From the NCBI GenBank assembly GCA_050302275.1, contig JBNLAT010000004.1, positions 45,852 to 109,851 on the forward strand: DNA of 64,000 nt, given 5' to 3'. Positions 51,074 to 60,981 of this stretch are shown piece after piece. The DNA comes from JAPHTQ01 sp050302275 (GTDB lineage: Bacteria > Pseudomonadota > Gammaproteobacteria > Thiohalomonadales > Thiohalomonadaceae). The position numbers and the translations under genes were made by a program. Each line of letters begins with the position of its first letter. Within the stretch, counting starts at the first letter, position 1. The notes under the pieces are model-generated. The model was not told the origin of the DNA and did not search any database. It was given only the letters and a program-made list of their open reading frames with translations.

Positions 51074-51613
51074 ATGAAACGGATTATTCCATTTGCCCTG
51101 CTGCTATTCTGTTCGGTGCTGATCGCCGCTGAGACGACTGGCTACCGTATTGTTCATCCTGACGGCACGGTGGAGTTCACCGACGACGCAACTCGTGGTG
51201 GTGAGGAGATAAAGCTGCGCGATGTACAGACGGTTTCAGAGCCTGATAATGAAGGGGAAGATAGCAGGCGTAAATCGGAATCGGCTGACAAAGGTAAGCC
51301 ACAAACGCAGGAAGAAGCGACGACAAGCTACACCGGGCTAGCGATCGTCAAACCGAAAAGTGCTGAAACAGTCTGGTTTACAGAAAGCGGCGTCACGGTG
51401 ACCGTTTCTGTTCAACCAAAGCTGAATCCCAAGGATAGCGTTACACTTACACTCGATGGGACGGTGGTGGCCCAAGGTAATAAGACTATTTTCAATATCG
51501 GGCAGGTCTATCGCGGTACGCATACACTATCAGCCAGCATCACCGGGCCTAACGGACAAACCCTGATCCACTCTTCCTCTGTGACCTTCTATCTCCGTCA
51601 GCATAGTAACTAG
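51074..51613 (+). CDS. DUF4124 domain exported protein
   Basis: A 179-residue exported protein with a signal peptide (MKRIIPFALLLFCSVLIAAE) and a DUF4124 segment right after it (YRIVHPDGTVEFTDDA). A polar linker rich in Glu and Lys follows, then a beta-sandwich-like C-terminus (about 90-175). Proteins of this type are regularly found between glnA and ntrB in gammaproteobacteria, but their role is unknown. The absence of a terminator after it leaves read-through to ntrB possible. Confidence 0.85.
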   Translation: MKRIIPFALLLFCSVLIAAETTGYRIVHPDGTVEFTDDATRGGEEIKLRDVQTVSEPDNEGEDSRRKSESADKGKPQTQEEATTSYTGLAIVKPKSAETVWFTESGVTVTVSVQPKLNPKDSVTLTLDGTVVAQGNKTIFNIGQVYRGTHTLSASITGPNGQTLIHSSSVTFYLRQHSN

Positions 51614-51628
51614 TCCCCCGCCTTGTAA

Positions 51629-51672
51629 TGCACCATGCCGGTGCATATGCTTAGTTGAACCAGAATGGTGCG
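51629..51672. promoter_or_regulatory. Two NtrC boxes upstream of ntrBC
   Basis: TGCACCATGCCGGTGCA (51629-51645) has perfect TGCACC/GGTGCA arms. TGAACCAGAATGGTGCG (51656-51672) matches the consensus at all but two defined positions. Centres are 27 bp apart. They imply that ntrBC is autoregulated by NtrC. Confidence 0.7.
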
Positions 51673-51768
51673 CAACAGGCGTTGCGCCAGTCATTCAATT
51701 TCCATGTATTTTTTGAATAGTTATTTAAATTCAGTGGCTTATTAACCCACGGGGTGAAGGCTCCATTT

Positions 51769-51784
51769 TGGTGTATATCTTGCT
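51769..51784 (+). promoter_or_regulatory. Sigma-54 promoter of ntrBC
   Basis: TGGTGTATATCTTGCT has GG-N10-GC and TTGC, a good -24/-12 element. The predicted transcript start (about 51795) is only some 7 bases before the chosen ntrB start, so the leader would be nearly absent. Confidence 0.5.
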
Positions 51785-51801
51785 TAAAGCAGAGGATGAC
51801 A

Positions 51802-52896
51802 ATGGCCATAGATAAAGCCTGTGCCTTGCAGCTACGGGTGCTAGAAAATCTGCATTCAGCAGTACTACTACTCGATAGTTCGCTGCGGCTGCGTTTCATC
51901 AACCCTGCGGGAGAGATGCTATTTGCGGTGAGTGCGCAGCGCTTTCTGGATCAGCCGGTGCAGAACACTCTTTTCGACAAAGAGGTGAGCATGGCGCTGT
52001 TGCAGGTGTTGCAGACAGGTACGCCGTTTACCGAACGAGAGTTGGTACTGGATCTGGGCTATCGCAACAAGGTTACCGTGGACCTCACCGCCTTGCCTCT
52101 TTACGAGGGCGCCGGCGGCAAGATCGAATTACTAGTGGAAATGAAGCAGGTGGATCGGCAACTGCGAATTACTCGCGAAGAGGGGCTGATGGCGCAGAGT
52201 AACGCGACCCGAGCGCTGGTCCGCGGCCTGGCCCACGAGATAAAAAATCCACTGGGTGGATTGCGCGGTGCGGCGCAGTTGTTGGAGCGGGAGCTCAACA
52301 ACGAAGAGTTGAAGGAATACACCAATATCATTATCAGCGAGGCAGATCGCCTACAGGAGCTGATGAATCGCATGCTCGGTCCGAGCACGCTGCCGCGTAA
52401 GCGTGAGATCAACATACACGAGGCGATGGAGCGGGTACGACAGGTGGTCGGCGCAGAATTGAGTGATCGGATAAAACTGATTCGAGATTATGACCCCAGT
52501 ATCCCCTATGTCTATGTCGATCTGGATCAATTGATTCAAGCCTTGATGAATCTGGTTCGTAATGCTGCACAGGCGGTAGGTGAAGAGGGTGAAATCACTC
52601 TGCGCACACGTACTTTACGCCAGTACACCATCGGTTCGGTGCTACACAAGCTGGTTGCCCGTGCCGATGTGATCGACAACGGTCCGGGCATCGCGCCCGA
52701 GATGCGAGAGAGTCTTTTCCTGCCGATGGTAACCGGACGTGCCGATGGTACCGGTTTGGGTTTGCCAATTGCGCAATCACTGATCAATGCCAATGGCGGT
52801 TTAATTGAATGGGAGAGCCGTCCGGGGCAGACCATATTCACAGTATTGATACCGATCGATGTCGATCGGGAAAACAATCAGGATGTAGTGGTATGA
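51802..52896 (+). CDS. glnL: Nitrogen regulation sensor kinase NtrB
   Basis: A 364-residue cytoplasmic kinase/phosphatase controlling NtrC, also called GlnL. The start at 51802 suits the AGAGG spacing and the alignment of the PAS domain (LRVLENLHSAVLLLDSSLRLRFINPAGEMLF). The phospho-acceptor His is in RGLAHEIKNPLGGLRGAAQLL, followed by the N box LVRNAAQA, DNGPGI and GTGLGLPIAQ. PII binding should govern its activity. It overlaps ntrC by ATGA. Confidence 0.95.
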   Translation: MAIDKACALQLRVLENLHSAVLLLDSSLRLRFINPAGEMLFAVSAQRFLDQPVQNTLFDKEVSMALLQVLQTGTPFTERELVLDLGYRNKVTVDLTALPLYEGAGGKIELLVEMKQVDRQLRITREEGLMAQSNATRALVRGLAHEIKNPLGGLRGAAQLLERELNNEELKEYTNIIISEADRLQELMNRMLGPSTLPRKREINIHEAMERVRQVVGAELSDRIKLIRDYDPSIPYVYVDLDQLIQALMNLVRNAAQAVGEEGEITLRTRTLRQYTIGSVLHKLVARADVIDNGPGIAPEMRESLFLPMVTGRADGTGLGLPIAQSLINANGGLIEWESRPGQTIFTVLIPIDVDRENNQDVVV

Positions 52897-54299
52897 CAAA
52901 CGAAATCACGGTGTGGATTATTGATGATGATCGCTCAATACGTTGGGTTCTGGAGAAGGCGTTCAAACAAGCCGGAATGAATATCCAGAGCTTCGAAAGT
53001 GCAGACAAAGTACTCAAGCTGCTGGAGCGGGAAGAGCCGGACGCGTTGATTACCGACATCCGCATGCCCGGTATGAGCGGACTGGATCTGCTGCAAAGTA
53101 TCAATGAGGCTCACCCCGATCTTCCCGTCATCATTATGACTGCGCACTCGGACCTTGATAGTGCTGTCTCAGCCTACCAGGGCGGTGCCTTTGAATATCT
53201 GCCCAAGCCGTTCGATGTGGACGACGCGGTCGAACTGGTACGTCGCGCTGTGGCCCACCGCCAGGAGCAGAGTCGTGGCGGCGCAGAAGAGAATCGTCTT
53301 GAGAGTATGGAGATCATCGGTGCCGCGCCTTCGATGCAGGAGGTGTTTCGTGCTATCGGTCGCCTCTCCTCCTCCAATATCACCGTACTGATTAATGGTG
53401 AGTCGGGTACCGGTAAAGAGTTGGTGGCGCACGCCCTGCACAAACACAGCCCACGCAAGGAAAAACCGTTTATCGCGCTGAATACGGCGGCGATTCCCCG
53501 TGATCTTCTGGAGTCGGAACTGTTCGGTCATGAGCGTGGCGCCTTTACCGGTGCGCAGTCGGCACGTGAAGGTCGATTTGAGCAGGCCGATGGCGGCACG
53601 CTGTTTCTTGATGAGATAGGGGATATGCCCGCTGAACTGCAAACCCGTCTGCTGCGGGTACTTGCCGATGGCGAGTTCTATCGCGTCGGTGGTCGTTCGC
53701 CGATTAAAGTCGATGTGCGAGTGATTGCTGCAACCCACCAGGATCTGGAGCGCCGGGTACGTGAAGGACTGTTCCGCGAAGATTTGTTCCATCGTTTAAA
53801 TGTTATTCGTATTCATATTCCGGCACTGCGAGAGCGCCGCGAGGACATACCGCTGCTCATCCGTCACTTCCTCAAAAAGGCCAGCGAAGAGATCGGTGTG
53901 GAGAGTAAATGGCTCGACAAGGCAACGGAAAATTATCTCTCTAGCCTGGATTGGCCGGGTAACGTGCGGCAGCTGGAGAATACCTGTCGTTGGTTGACGG
54001 TGATGTCACCCAGCCAAGAGATTCACCTGGAAGATCTGCCGCCGGAATTGAAGGCGACCGGCGATCAACAGAGTGATGACCGCGACTGGCTTACGCCGTT
54101 AAAGCGTTGGGCGGAGCAGAAGCTCAATGGTGGCGCGTCGAATATCCTCGATGAAGCCGTGCCGCAGTTCGAGCGTCTGATGATCGAGGTGGCACTAAAG
54201 AAAACCGGTGGTCATCGTCAGGAAGCTGCACAACTATTGGGGTGGGGGCGAAATACCATTACGCGCAAGATAAAAGAGCTTGAGATGGGGCAGGACTAA
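52893..54299 (+). CDS. glnG: Nitrogen regulation response regulator NtrC
   Basis: A 468-residue sigma-54 activator, also called GlnG. The start at 52893 overlaps the ntrB stop; the longer frame lies inside ntrB. The receiver domain has the DDD pocket and the acceptor Asp in LITDIRMPG. The AAA+ domain has Walker A GESGTGKE, the sigma-54 loop GAFTGA and Walker B GGTLFLDEIGD. A Fis-type DNA-binding domain ends QEAAQLLGWGRNTITRKIKEL. It converges on mshP with a 12-bp gap. Confidence 0.97.
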   Translation: MTNEITVWIIDDDRSIRWVLEKAFKQAGMNIQSFESADKVLKLLEREEPDALITDIRMPGMSGLDLLQSINEAHPDLPVIIMTAHSDLDSAVSAYQGGAFEYLPKPFDVDDAVELVRRAVAHRQEQSRGGAEENRLESMEIIGAAPSMQEVFRAIGRLSSSNITVLINGESGTGKELVAHALHKHSPRKEKPFIALNTAAIPRDLLESELFGHERGAFTGAQSAREGRFEQADGGTLFLDEIGDMPAELQTRLLRVLADGEFYRVGGRSPIKVDVRVIAATHQDLERRVREGLFREDLFHRLNVIRIHIPALRERREDIPLLIRHFLKKASEEIGVESKWLDKATENYLSSLDWPGNVRQLENTCRWLTVMSPSQEIHLEDLPPELKATGDQQSDDRDWLTPLKRWAEQKLNGGASNILDEAVPQFERLMIEVALKKTGGHRQEAAQLLGWGRNTITRKIKELEMGQD

Positions 54300-54311
54300 G
54301 GAATCATCACG

Positions 54312-54704
54312 TCAGGGAAGCATTATTGTTACAGTAATCTGGCGTGAGGCGGTTATGTCCCCCAGCCCGTTACCTGCCTTACCTGTACTGGTAATAACCC
54401 GCATGGTTTGTCCACCAACGACGGTGTCAGCTACAGCAACATCAAACCAAGCCCTGCCTGGAATGACGACTTGATTTACGGCGTCGTTAATTGCCGGGTT
54501 GTTATACATACGCCAGCTAACACCACTCTCTGCAGCGTAAAGTGCCTGAGATGCATACCATTCCTGCATTGTTTCGCCAACGCCAACAATCAATAGTCGT
54601 GATAAAAGTGCACCGAGTATCGACATTCCAGTTAACAAAAAAATAGCAGCGACAAGTGATACACCTCGCTGATTTCGGATAGTGTTTAGTCGTAGCATTG
54701 CCAC
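54312..54704 (-). CDS. mshP: MSHA pilus minor component MshP
   Basis: A 130-residue protein with a prepilin-like start, NQRGVSLVAAIFLLTGMSILG, in which the usual Glu at +5 is absent, as is typical of MshP/PilX-like minor pilins. The segment LYAAESGVSWRMYNN follows. It is the last gene of the minor pilin run and overlaps mshO by one base. Confidence 0.85.
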   Translation of the reverse strand: MAMLRLNTIRNQRGVSLVAAIFLLTGMSILGALLSRLLIVGVGETMQEWYASQALYAAESGVSWRMYNNPAINDAVNQVVIPGRAWFDVAVADTVVGGQTMRVITSTGKAGNGLGDITASRQITVTIMLP

Positions 54705-55543
54705 TACATAGAGTTCCTGATCTGTATTTCCTGATAGAGATTGATGGCTTCAGTGCCATCTGCCAGTGTGAGAGTCATACTTAATACTGCCACACCAATG
54801 GCAGCTCCCGCATCGTAGGCAAAAATCAGACCTGTAACGCCGTTTACCAACATTGGATCGGCAGCACCCCAATCGCCATTAATGTCGTACCCAGCCAACC
54901 CGGGAGCAGTGTGCCAATAAATAGCATTACCAAGAAGACCGACTTCATGGGTGGTATCGGCAATAAAATAGCGTCTGCCAGCGGAGCCACCAGGAAACGC
55001 ATAGGCGTTGAAATTTAAGATCTGACCGATGGTTGTTGCACCGTCAATAACAGGATTGATTGCGGTTACACCAGTTAATGGCACTACAGTAGTGCCTGCA
55101 ATCAAATCCGCTGGTGCCGTGTTGGCCACGATCAAAAGATCATTTGCCTGGGCAGCTTTGCCTAAACCTAGACTGTACAGCTGAGTCGTTGCTACGCCAC
55201 TATTGAAGCGCTTCACTGGATCGATAAAAGCAGTGACGCCGAAATTATCAATACCGTCGATGTAGCGTCCTCCGCTACGTGCCTGTAAGTATTCGATACC
55301 TGTGTTACCTGCGCCATCAGCGACTATTGATAGTGAGTTTGGTACAGCTTCACGTACCTCACGGGCAATTCTTTCGAGAGCAAGCCGTCCTTTTTGTACC
55401 AAGGCAGCGCGGGAACGTTCAGCGGCATAAATTTCCACACTGTATTGAATAACGGGAGCAACCACCGCTCCGATTATGCCGAGTAGAACGATGGTCATGA
55501 TTAGTTCGATAAGGGTAAAGCCCTTTTGCTGATGGCTGCCCAT
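54704..55543 (-). CDS. mshO: MSHA pilus minor pilin MshO
   Basis: A 279-residue type IV minor pilin. The prepilin site KGFTLIELIMTIVLLGIIGAV follows a short leader and keeps Glu5. The C-terminal globular part is beta-rich. It overlaps mshD and mshP by one base each, so translation is coupled along the run. Confidence 0.87.
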   Translation of the reverse strand: MGSHQQKGFTLIELIMTIVLLGIIGAVVAPVIQYSVEIYAAERSRAALVQKGRLALERIAREVREAVPNSLSIVADGAGNTGIEYLQARSGGRYIDGIDNFGVTAFIDPVKRFNSGVATTQLYSLGLGKAAQANDLLIVANTAPADLIAGTTVVPLTGVTAINPVIDGATTIGQILNFNAYAFPGGSAGRRYFIADTTHEVGLLGNAIYWHTAPGLAGYDINGDWGAADPMLVNGVTGLIFAYDAGAAIGVAVLSMTLTLADGTEAINLYQEIQIRNSM

Positions 55544-56136
55544 TAGTAATTTACTCTGTATGCGGTGAGCGCATAACTGTCAGCACCTTTCGTTACGGTC
55601 ACGACTATCTGCTTACTATCTAGTGCTGGAATACCATTGAGTGCGGTATTTGTAACGACGACTTGAACATTGTAACCGCCATAACCTGGTACAGCTGCGC
55701 CAGTTGCATCCTGTGGCGGGGTGTCGTTAACACCATCATAGTCATCGATGTCGTCGAATGATGCGCGGTTTTCGCCAGCTTCTGGTCCAGAAAGAGCCGG
55801 TGGGACGGTTGCGGTTGGCGCAACGCAAATACTGTTAACTGTATCGAGCGTGCATGTTCCGCAACTGGGATAAACACGACCTGCACAATAGGTATTGCAA
55901 TAGCCACTGGTAGTTTCTACGCAACCCCCACCAAAGGGAACATTCTCATCCCAGCGCTTACGCATAATCTCGTCCATATAGGCGTTAGCAATCGCAATGG
56001 CGCGTTGCTGGTCAAACGGATAATTGCCGCCGACGGCGCTTTGCACAAAGAGACCAATGATGCCAGAGAGGGAAACCCCCATGACGATAATAAAAATAAC
56101 GATTTCTATCAGGGTGAAGCCGGATTGTCTGCGCAT
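55543..56136 (-). CDS. mshD: MSHA pilus minor pilin MshD
   Basis: A 197-residue minor pilin with prepilin site SGFTLIEIVIFIIVMGVSLSGI. A Cys-rich loop (about 73-100, six Cys: CVETTSGYCNTYC, then CGTC and C) is probably held by disulfides. It sits between mshC and mshO with one-base overlaps. Confidence 0.86.
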   Translation of the reverse strand: MRRQSGFTLIEIVIFIIVMGVSLSGIIGLFVQSAVGGNYPFDQQRAIAIANAYMDEIMRKRWDENVPFGGGCVETTSGYCNTYCAGRVYPSCGTCTLDTVNSICVAPTATVPPALSGPEAGENRASFDDIDDYDGVNDTPPQDATGAAVPGYGGYNVQVVVTNTALNGIPALDSKQIVVTVTKGADSYALTAYRVNY

Positions 56137-56591
56137 TAATGAACGAACCCCGTAAAGCGTTCAAGGGTAATGGTATCATCCGCAACGGCGATAGTTTCAT
56201 TGGCAGCGGTACATGCTAATCCGCCAGTACATGTTGGTTGACCGCGCCCATCGAAGGTAATGGTGCCAGTATCCCCGAAGGTTCCAGCACTAAACATTCG
56301 CACGTAGGGAGCAGTGGGAGCGGCAGGATCAGCCAGTGCTATACCGTTAGGATCAAATACCGTAAAAGCTCCCGCGTTGATGGTGATATAAAAACCAGGT
56401 GTTGCAGTTTGATATAGTGATTGAGATTGGGCATAACGGATACCCTGTATCAGCTCTAAATTGGCACGAGTGTCTTCATATCCCTGTAGGTTGAGTCGAG
56501 GAACAACATAAACTGACAGTATGCCGACGATGACTAAAGTGACCGTCAACTCGACAATAGTAAAACCCGATGAGTTTCTACCTGTTCTCAT
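56136..56591 (-). CDS. mshC: MSHA pilus minor pilin MshC
   Basis: A 151-residue pilin-like protein. The start at 56591 (MRTGRNSSGFTIVELTV) gives a short leader before the prepilin cleavage site; the longer open frame runs back into mshQ and would bury the pilin signal. Glu5 is present. A globular domain with two Cys near TCTGGLAC follows. It overlaps the mshQ end by 14 bp. Confidence 0.85.
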   Translation of the reverse strand: MRTGRNSSGFTIVELTVTLVIVGILSVYVVPRLNLQGYEDTRANLELIQGIRYAQSQSLYQTATPGFYITINAGAFTVFDPNGIALADPAAPTAPYVRMFSAGTFGDTGTITFDGRGQPTCTGGLACTAANETIAVADDTITLERFTGFVH

Positions 56592-59500
56592 TCCAGTAGA
56601 GATAGTTATTGTCAGACGGTATCGCACCAAAGATAGCAGTGGCGTTGGGCGTCCCCGGTAACCAGGCAGGCCATGTGAGTGTGAAAACGCTATAGCCACC
56701 TGTATCGCCACCAGTATCGGCTGTCAGTGTAATAGTCAAGTCACCTGAACCGCTGTTAAAGATAACAGGGCTTGGAGTTGGAGTAACACTTGTGTTAATT
56801 CCTGTATCGACCTTGCTGTAACCGACCGAGCTGCAGACATCATCAGTGTTGGTAACAACAGTGCCAGTAGCATCAACATATTGTGCGGTAATCGGCAGTG
56901 TCAAGGTTGTACCAAGGGCAGTTGATGGTTCCAGTGCGTCAGTAGCGATACCGATGCCATAGCGTAGTGCGGCACCATTAATGCTACTAATTGTAATCCC
57001 TGTCGCCGTACCGGCACCTCCAGCATTACAAACCGCATTCGCTGGGTCAAAGCAGACGCCGTCACTGTCAGTCAGATCAGCTGCCGTAAGGTCGAGATCG
57101 ACATCGGCGTTACGAGCGCTTATTGGCGCAACCGTTCTGTTATAGGTAAAGCGGTCGCCATTAATCGTTAATGTTGGTGGTACAGGATCGAAATTGTCAC
57201 CGAGCAGTGTCGCATTACCGCCATCTGTTGTACGGGCAAAGCCAGGGATAGCGGCAACATTATTTGTGTAGGCGCGGTTAGAGAGAGCTGTATTGAGCTT
57301 CCAGAACGGGCCACCATAGTTGCGTGTAAATCCGCCTGCAGTGTTTTGTGCTGTCACTGTAATTACAGGATTACCGCTATAGCCAAAATCCTGATCCAGA
57401 TAGGTATAAGGGTTTGCGCCGAGGATGCAGGCATTATCAAAGACCGGCGCATTGGCAGTAACAAACAGGCGTGCTGGTATAAAGCGTCCAATATTGTTGC
57501 TAACACCTTCAATCAGATGGTTACCTGGTGTAGCGGTAACACCGAGATAGCTATCCAAAGTGGCGTTGATGGTAAAGACACCGACCTCATCAATAGATTG
57601 GTTATTGATAGTCGCAGAGCCACTGTCAGCAGCGGCGATGTCGATAGAACCATTCCCAAGGGTGCCCGCTGACCCTGCTGCGGGAGCAATCAGGTTATGC
57701 CCCAGGGTAATGCCATTTGCTATGAAGTTAGGGGTAATGGTGTCATTGGCGCATGTGGCACTAACGGTGAGGTTGAATGCTCCCCCTGCCTGTTTGAAGG
57801 TAGAACAGGTGGCATCACCAGTAGCACAGTCTGCATTGGCATCACTGCTGGCAACGTTGAATTTTGCTGGGACGGCTACAAAGTTGTCGTTGCCAATCAT
57901 AATCAGCCCTTCCTCTTCCGTACCAACTGCGCCATCAAAACGGGCATTGAGTTGTACTTGCCCGGCGTCGGGATAGGTGACGTCAATAGTGCTCACTCCG
58001 CTGGCATTGAAGTTGAGTGAGATATTCGTGCCAGGTGCCGAGGCTGCTACGTTGGTGCCGTTGACGTTAACGGTGTTTGTACCTGTTGCCGGGCTGACAT
58101 AGTCTGACCAGAATTTCACTGTAGCGGTACGATTACTAAAGGCCGATACGCAGGCCTGTGTGGTCAGGTCCTTGCGTACCGCGCTGATGGTAATGTTAGT
58201 TTCGGCAGCGCAGGAGGTTGTGTCGGGTACGTCGAAAACAAAACCGCTATCGTGGAAAGTCAGTACGCAACTACTGCTGTTGTCGCTCGTATTCAAACAC
58301 ACGGTTGGGTTTGTGGCGGCAGGCGTTGCGCCGCTAAGCCCCAGAGTAACCGCCCCAGCAGTATTATTTCTTATCGCAACAGATGCGATGCCACTGCCAT
58401 CGGTAATGCTTAGCGTGTCGCCAGTCGGGTCAAGGGTGGCGCTGACAGTGCTGTTATAGAAACTGGTACAGCCAGCATCCATACATGCCTGTACGGTGAC
58501 AGTTTCGCTATTGCAGGTCAGGGCGGAACCGTCATGCAGAATTCGATAGTGGTGTACCTGATTGGCCATGCAGGCATGGGTTGCATTCATGTCTGCTGCG
58601 ATCTGCGCGGTCGTTTGAACAAGATTGTATATGCGAATCTCGTCAAAGGATCCGTCAGCGGAGCGCCTGGTGGCATTTCCGGCAAGATAATCGGAACGGT
58701 TATCGCCGATGTAGAGTGTGTCCAGATCGCCAATAGTACCTGTGGAGTTAATGTTGTTTGAATTCGATAGTGCACCGTTGACGTATATTTCAAGTTGGTC
58801 CGCAGTCAAATCCCAGGTGACGGCAATGTGGGTCCAGGTATTTGCAGCGATATTGAGTCGATTGGTGCGCACTGAATGGTTGGCATCGGCACTATCTTCC
58901 AGATCAAAATTCAGGCGTCCACGATTATCCAGCACCAACTGGAAATATTTTCGCGTGATGCTGTTCGAGGCATCGAATAACTGTCGGTCGTTACCGCCGT
59001 CCCATATAGTATTGCTCTTGTACCAGAAACTGATGGTGCCCTGATTGCCGACCTGGGTATCGATGTCGACACCCGAATCAATTGCATCCATGGGTGTTGT
59101 AATGTTGTTGTAGGGAACATCGGCATATCCACAGGTGCCCGGATCACCAAAGATCGCAGGACTGGCGTTAGTAGCGGTAACGGTGCCGGCGGTACTGCCG
59201 TCATTGCCGCCGCCACTGCTGTCAACAACCACGCCCCATGCACTCTCATCAAGGTGGTAAAGGGCAACAGGGGTAACTGGACATGGGTGAGTAGCCAACA
59301 TGTCGGCGTTAACTTCCGCCTGACTTTGCGCGGCAGCATAGACACGCACTTCGTCGATCAGGCCGTCAAATTGCCGCCCGGCAAAACCCTGGTCACCACC
59401 GATCTGCAGCGGGTCAGCATTGGTAAGCAGGGTCCCACTGTAAGTACCGCTGGCTAGTGGCACGGCGTTGACATAGATTCTCTGTTGACCTGAGCGATAA

Positions 59501-60981
59501 GTGACGGCGACGTGATACCAATTGCCCGGGGTGAGGTTGGCCCCGGATGTCGTCAGGCTACGTACATTGCCGTTGCTGTCGTTCCACCACCAGTAAATCT
59601 CGCCAGCGCTGTTAATGTGGAACTCGTAGTTTTCATCCTTGGAAAGAATGGTCTTGAGTCCTGAACCGGGTATGGCGTTTGGTTGAACCCATGCCGAAGC
59701 AGTGAGTTCATCGGTGATATCCAGTAAAACGTTGTCGGCGATTTCTACCGGTCCGTTGACACCGTTAAAATTGCCGCCACGACAGACTTTGGCGGCTGCC
59801 GTGCTAACTCCATTCATGGCTGTTCCGTGAAGCCCGTTGCCAGAACCGTCTGCTACTTCACTACTAGTGCCATTCCACGAGGCTTCGTCCTGGGCATAAT
59901 ACGCGACCAGTGCACCTGCGCTGGAATCGCCGACACAAACATCGTCCACGTGCCAGTAATCCCAACCGGTGCCGCTACCATTGGTCATATAGAGACGTAC
60001 CTGGAAGTTTGCATGGATGGCGGTTGCTGGCAAGTTATAGGAAAGGTTAAGGATTTCACCCGCAGTGCCACCGCCAGGCAGGGTATCCAGGGTGACCCAG
60101 TTACTGCTGCTATCTAGGTACTGAATCTGCAGGTTCTCGCCGTTTTCCGGATATTCACTAAAGCCGTCGAGATTGTCTTGTCCACGCCGAACCCACAAAG
60201 ATAAATAAGGCGTTGTTGCACTTGAGGTATCGATGATGGCGCCGGTGACGTAGACCTGCCCGTTTGCCAAATAGAGCGCATGGGTCGGTGAGTTAACGGT
60301 ATTCACCCCAGCCGCAATGGCCGCCGTGCCGGAAATAGTAGTAATGCTCCAGTTGGAGAGACCACTTTCGAAATCATCACAGCTTCCAAGGGCGATAGGT
60401 AGAGGCGGCGCGACCTCGGTTAGAATGACATCGTCCACATGATAGTAATCGAAGTTGTTACCTGAGCCGCCGGTCTGACTGACACGGATTTGGAAGTTGG
60501 TGTGCATCGCGGTAGTCGGCAGGGTGTAAGTACGGTTATAGATCGCGCCGGCTGTATGAGCACCGCCGATAAAGGTCTCCAGTGCAACCCAGCCGGAGGC
60601 ACTATCGAAGTACTGGATAACCAGATCTTCACCAGCTGAATCCGGCCATTCGCTGAAATTGGCGTTGATATCATCGCCGATTCGTATCCACATACTGATT
60701 TCTGCTGCGGGTACGGCAGAAAGATCGATATTGCGGCTGGTAACATCTACTGCACCACAACAGGTATATAGGGAGCGGCTACCAGAGTTTGCGGTTTGGG
60801 TGCTGATGCCTGTGCGCTGATTGTTGCTGCGGGTCCAGAGCGGGTTTAAGTTGTTGCGTTCGAAATCGTCACTAAAGAGAATATCGCCAGGCGCAGCAAA
60901 AGCGTTCTGCATCAGGCCAAAAAGGACCATTAGCGCAAGGCCAAATAGTGAGATCAACGGTGTCCGCAACACGCGCATCAT
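56578..60981 (-). CDS. mshQ: MshQ-like giant surface protein with LamG and DUF6701 domains
   Basis: A 1467-residue exported protein. Signal peptide 1-29 is followed by two related beta-sandwich repeats (about 33-190 and 200-350), each ending in YYHVDDV or YWHVDDV. Two LamG/concanavalin-like domains come next (about 355-565 and 566-800; DGLIDEVRVY and DGSFDEIRIY). The C-terminal half, beginning VHHYRILHDGSALTCNSETVTV, is the DUF6701 region typical of MshQ. LamG domains suggest carbohydrate or surface adhesion. Its place between the major pilin and mshC, not after mshP, is unusual. Confidence 0.88.
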   Translation of the reverse strand: MMRVLRTPLISLFGLALMVLFGLMQNAFAAPGDILFSDDFERNNLNPLWTRSNNQRTGISTQTANSGSRSLYTCCGAVDVTSRNIDLSAVPAAEISMWIRIGDDINANFSEWPDSAGEDLVIQYFDSASGWVALETFIGGAHTAGAIYNRTYTLPTTAMHTNFQIRVSQTGGSGNNFDYYHVDDVILTEVAPPLPIALGSCDDFESGLSNWSITTISGTAAIAAGVNTVNSPTHALYLANGQVYVTGAIIDTSSATTPYLSLWVRRGQDNLDGFSEYPENGENLQIQYLDSSSNWVTLDTLPGGGTAGEILNLSYNLPATAIHANFQVRLYMTNGSGTGWDYWHVDDVCVGDSSAGALVAYYAQDEASWNGTSSEVADGSGNGLHGTAMNGVSTAAAKVCRGGNFNGVNGPVEIADNVLLDITDELTASAWVQPNAIPGSGLKTILSKDENYEFHINSAGEIYWWWNDSNGNVRSLTTSGANLTPGNWYHVAVTYRSGQQRIYVNAVPLASGTYSGTLLTNADPLQIGGDQGFAGRQFDGLIDEVRVYAAAQSQAEVNADMLATHPCPVTPVALYHLDESAWGVVVDSSGGGNDGSTAGTVTATNASPAIFGDPGTCGYADVPYNNITTPMDAIDSGVDIDTQVGNQGTISFWYKSNTIWDGGNDRQLFDASNSITRKYFQLVLDNRGRLNFDLEDSADANHSVRTNRLNIAANTWTHIAVTWDLTADQLEIYVNGALSNSNNINSTGTIGDLDTLYIGDNRSDYLAGNATRRSADGSFDEIRIYNLVQTTAQIAADMNATHACMANQVHHYRILHDGSALTCNSETVTVQACMDAGCTSFYNSTVSATLDPTGDTLSITDGSGIASVAIRNNTAGAVTLGLSGATPAATNPTVCLNTSDNSSSCVLTFHDSGFVFDVPDTTSCAAETNITISAVRKDLTTQACVSAFSNRTATVKFWSDYVSPATGTNTVNVNGTNVAASAPGTNISLNFNASGVSTIDVTYPDAGQVQLNARFDGAVGTEEEGLIMIGNDNFVAVPAKFNVASSDANADCATGDATCSTFKQAGGAFNLTVSATCANDTITPNFIANGITLGHNLIAPAAGSAGTLGNGSIDIAAADSGSATINNQSIDEVGVFTINATLDSYLGVTATPGNHLIEGVSNNIGRFIPARLFVTANAPVFDNACILGANPYTYLDQDFGYSGNPVITVTAQNTAGGFTRNYGGPFWKLNTALSNRAYTNNVAAIPGFARTTDGGNATLLGDNFDPVPPTLTINGDRFTYNRTVAPISARNADVDLDLTAADLTDSDGVCFDPANAVCNAGGAGTATGITISSINGAALRYGIGIATDALEPSTALGTTLTLPITAQYVDATGTVVTNTDDVCSSVGYSKVDTGINTSVTPTPSPVIFNSGSGDLTITLTADTGGDTGGYSVFTLTWPAWLPGTPNATAIFGAIPSDNNYLYWNENR

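Noticed and set aside
56592..56711. Upstream extension of mshC
   Set aside because: It would place 40 residues before the prepilin leader and overlap mshQ by 134 bp. The start at 56591 gives a normal short leader peptide.
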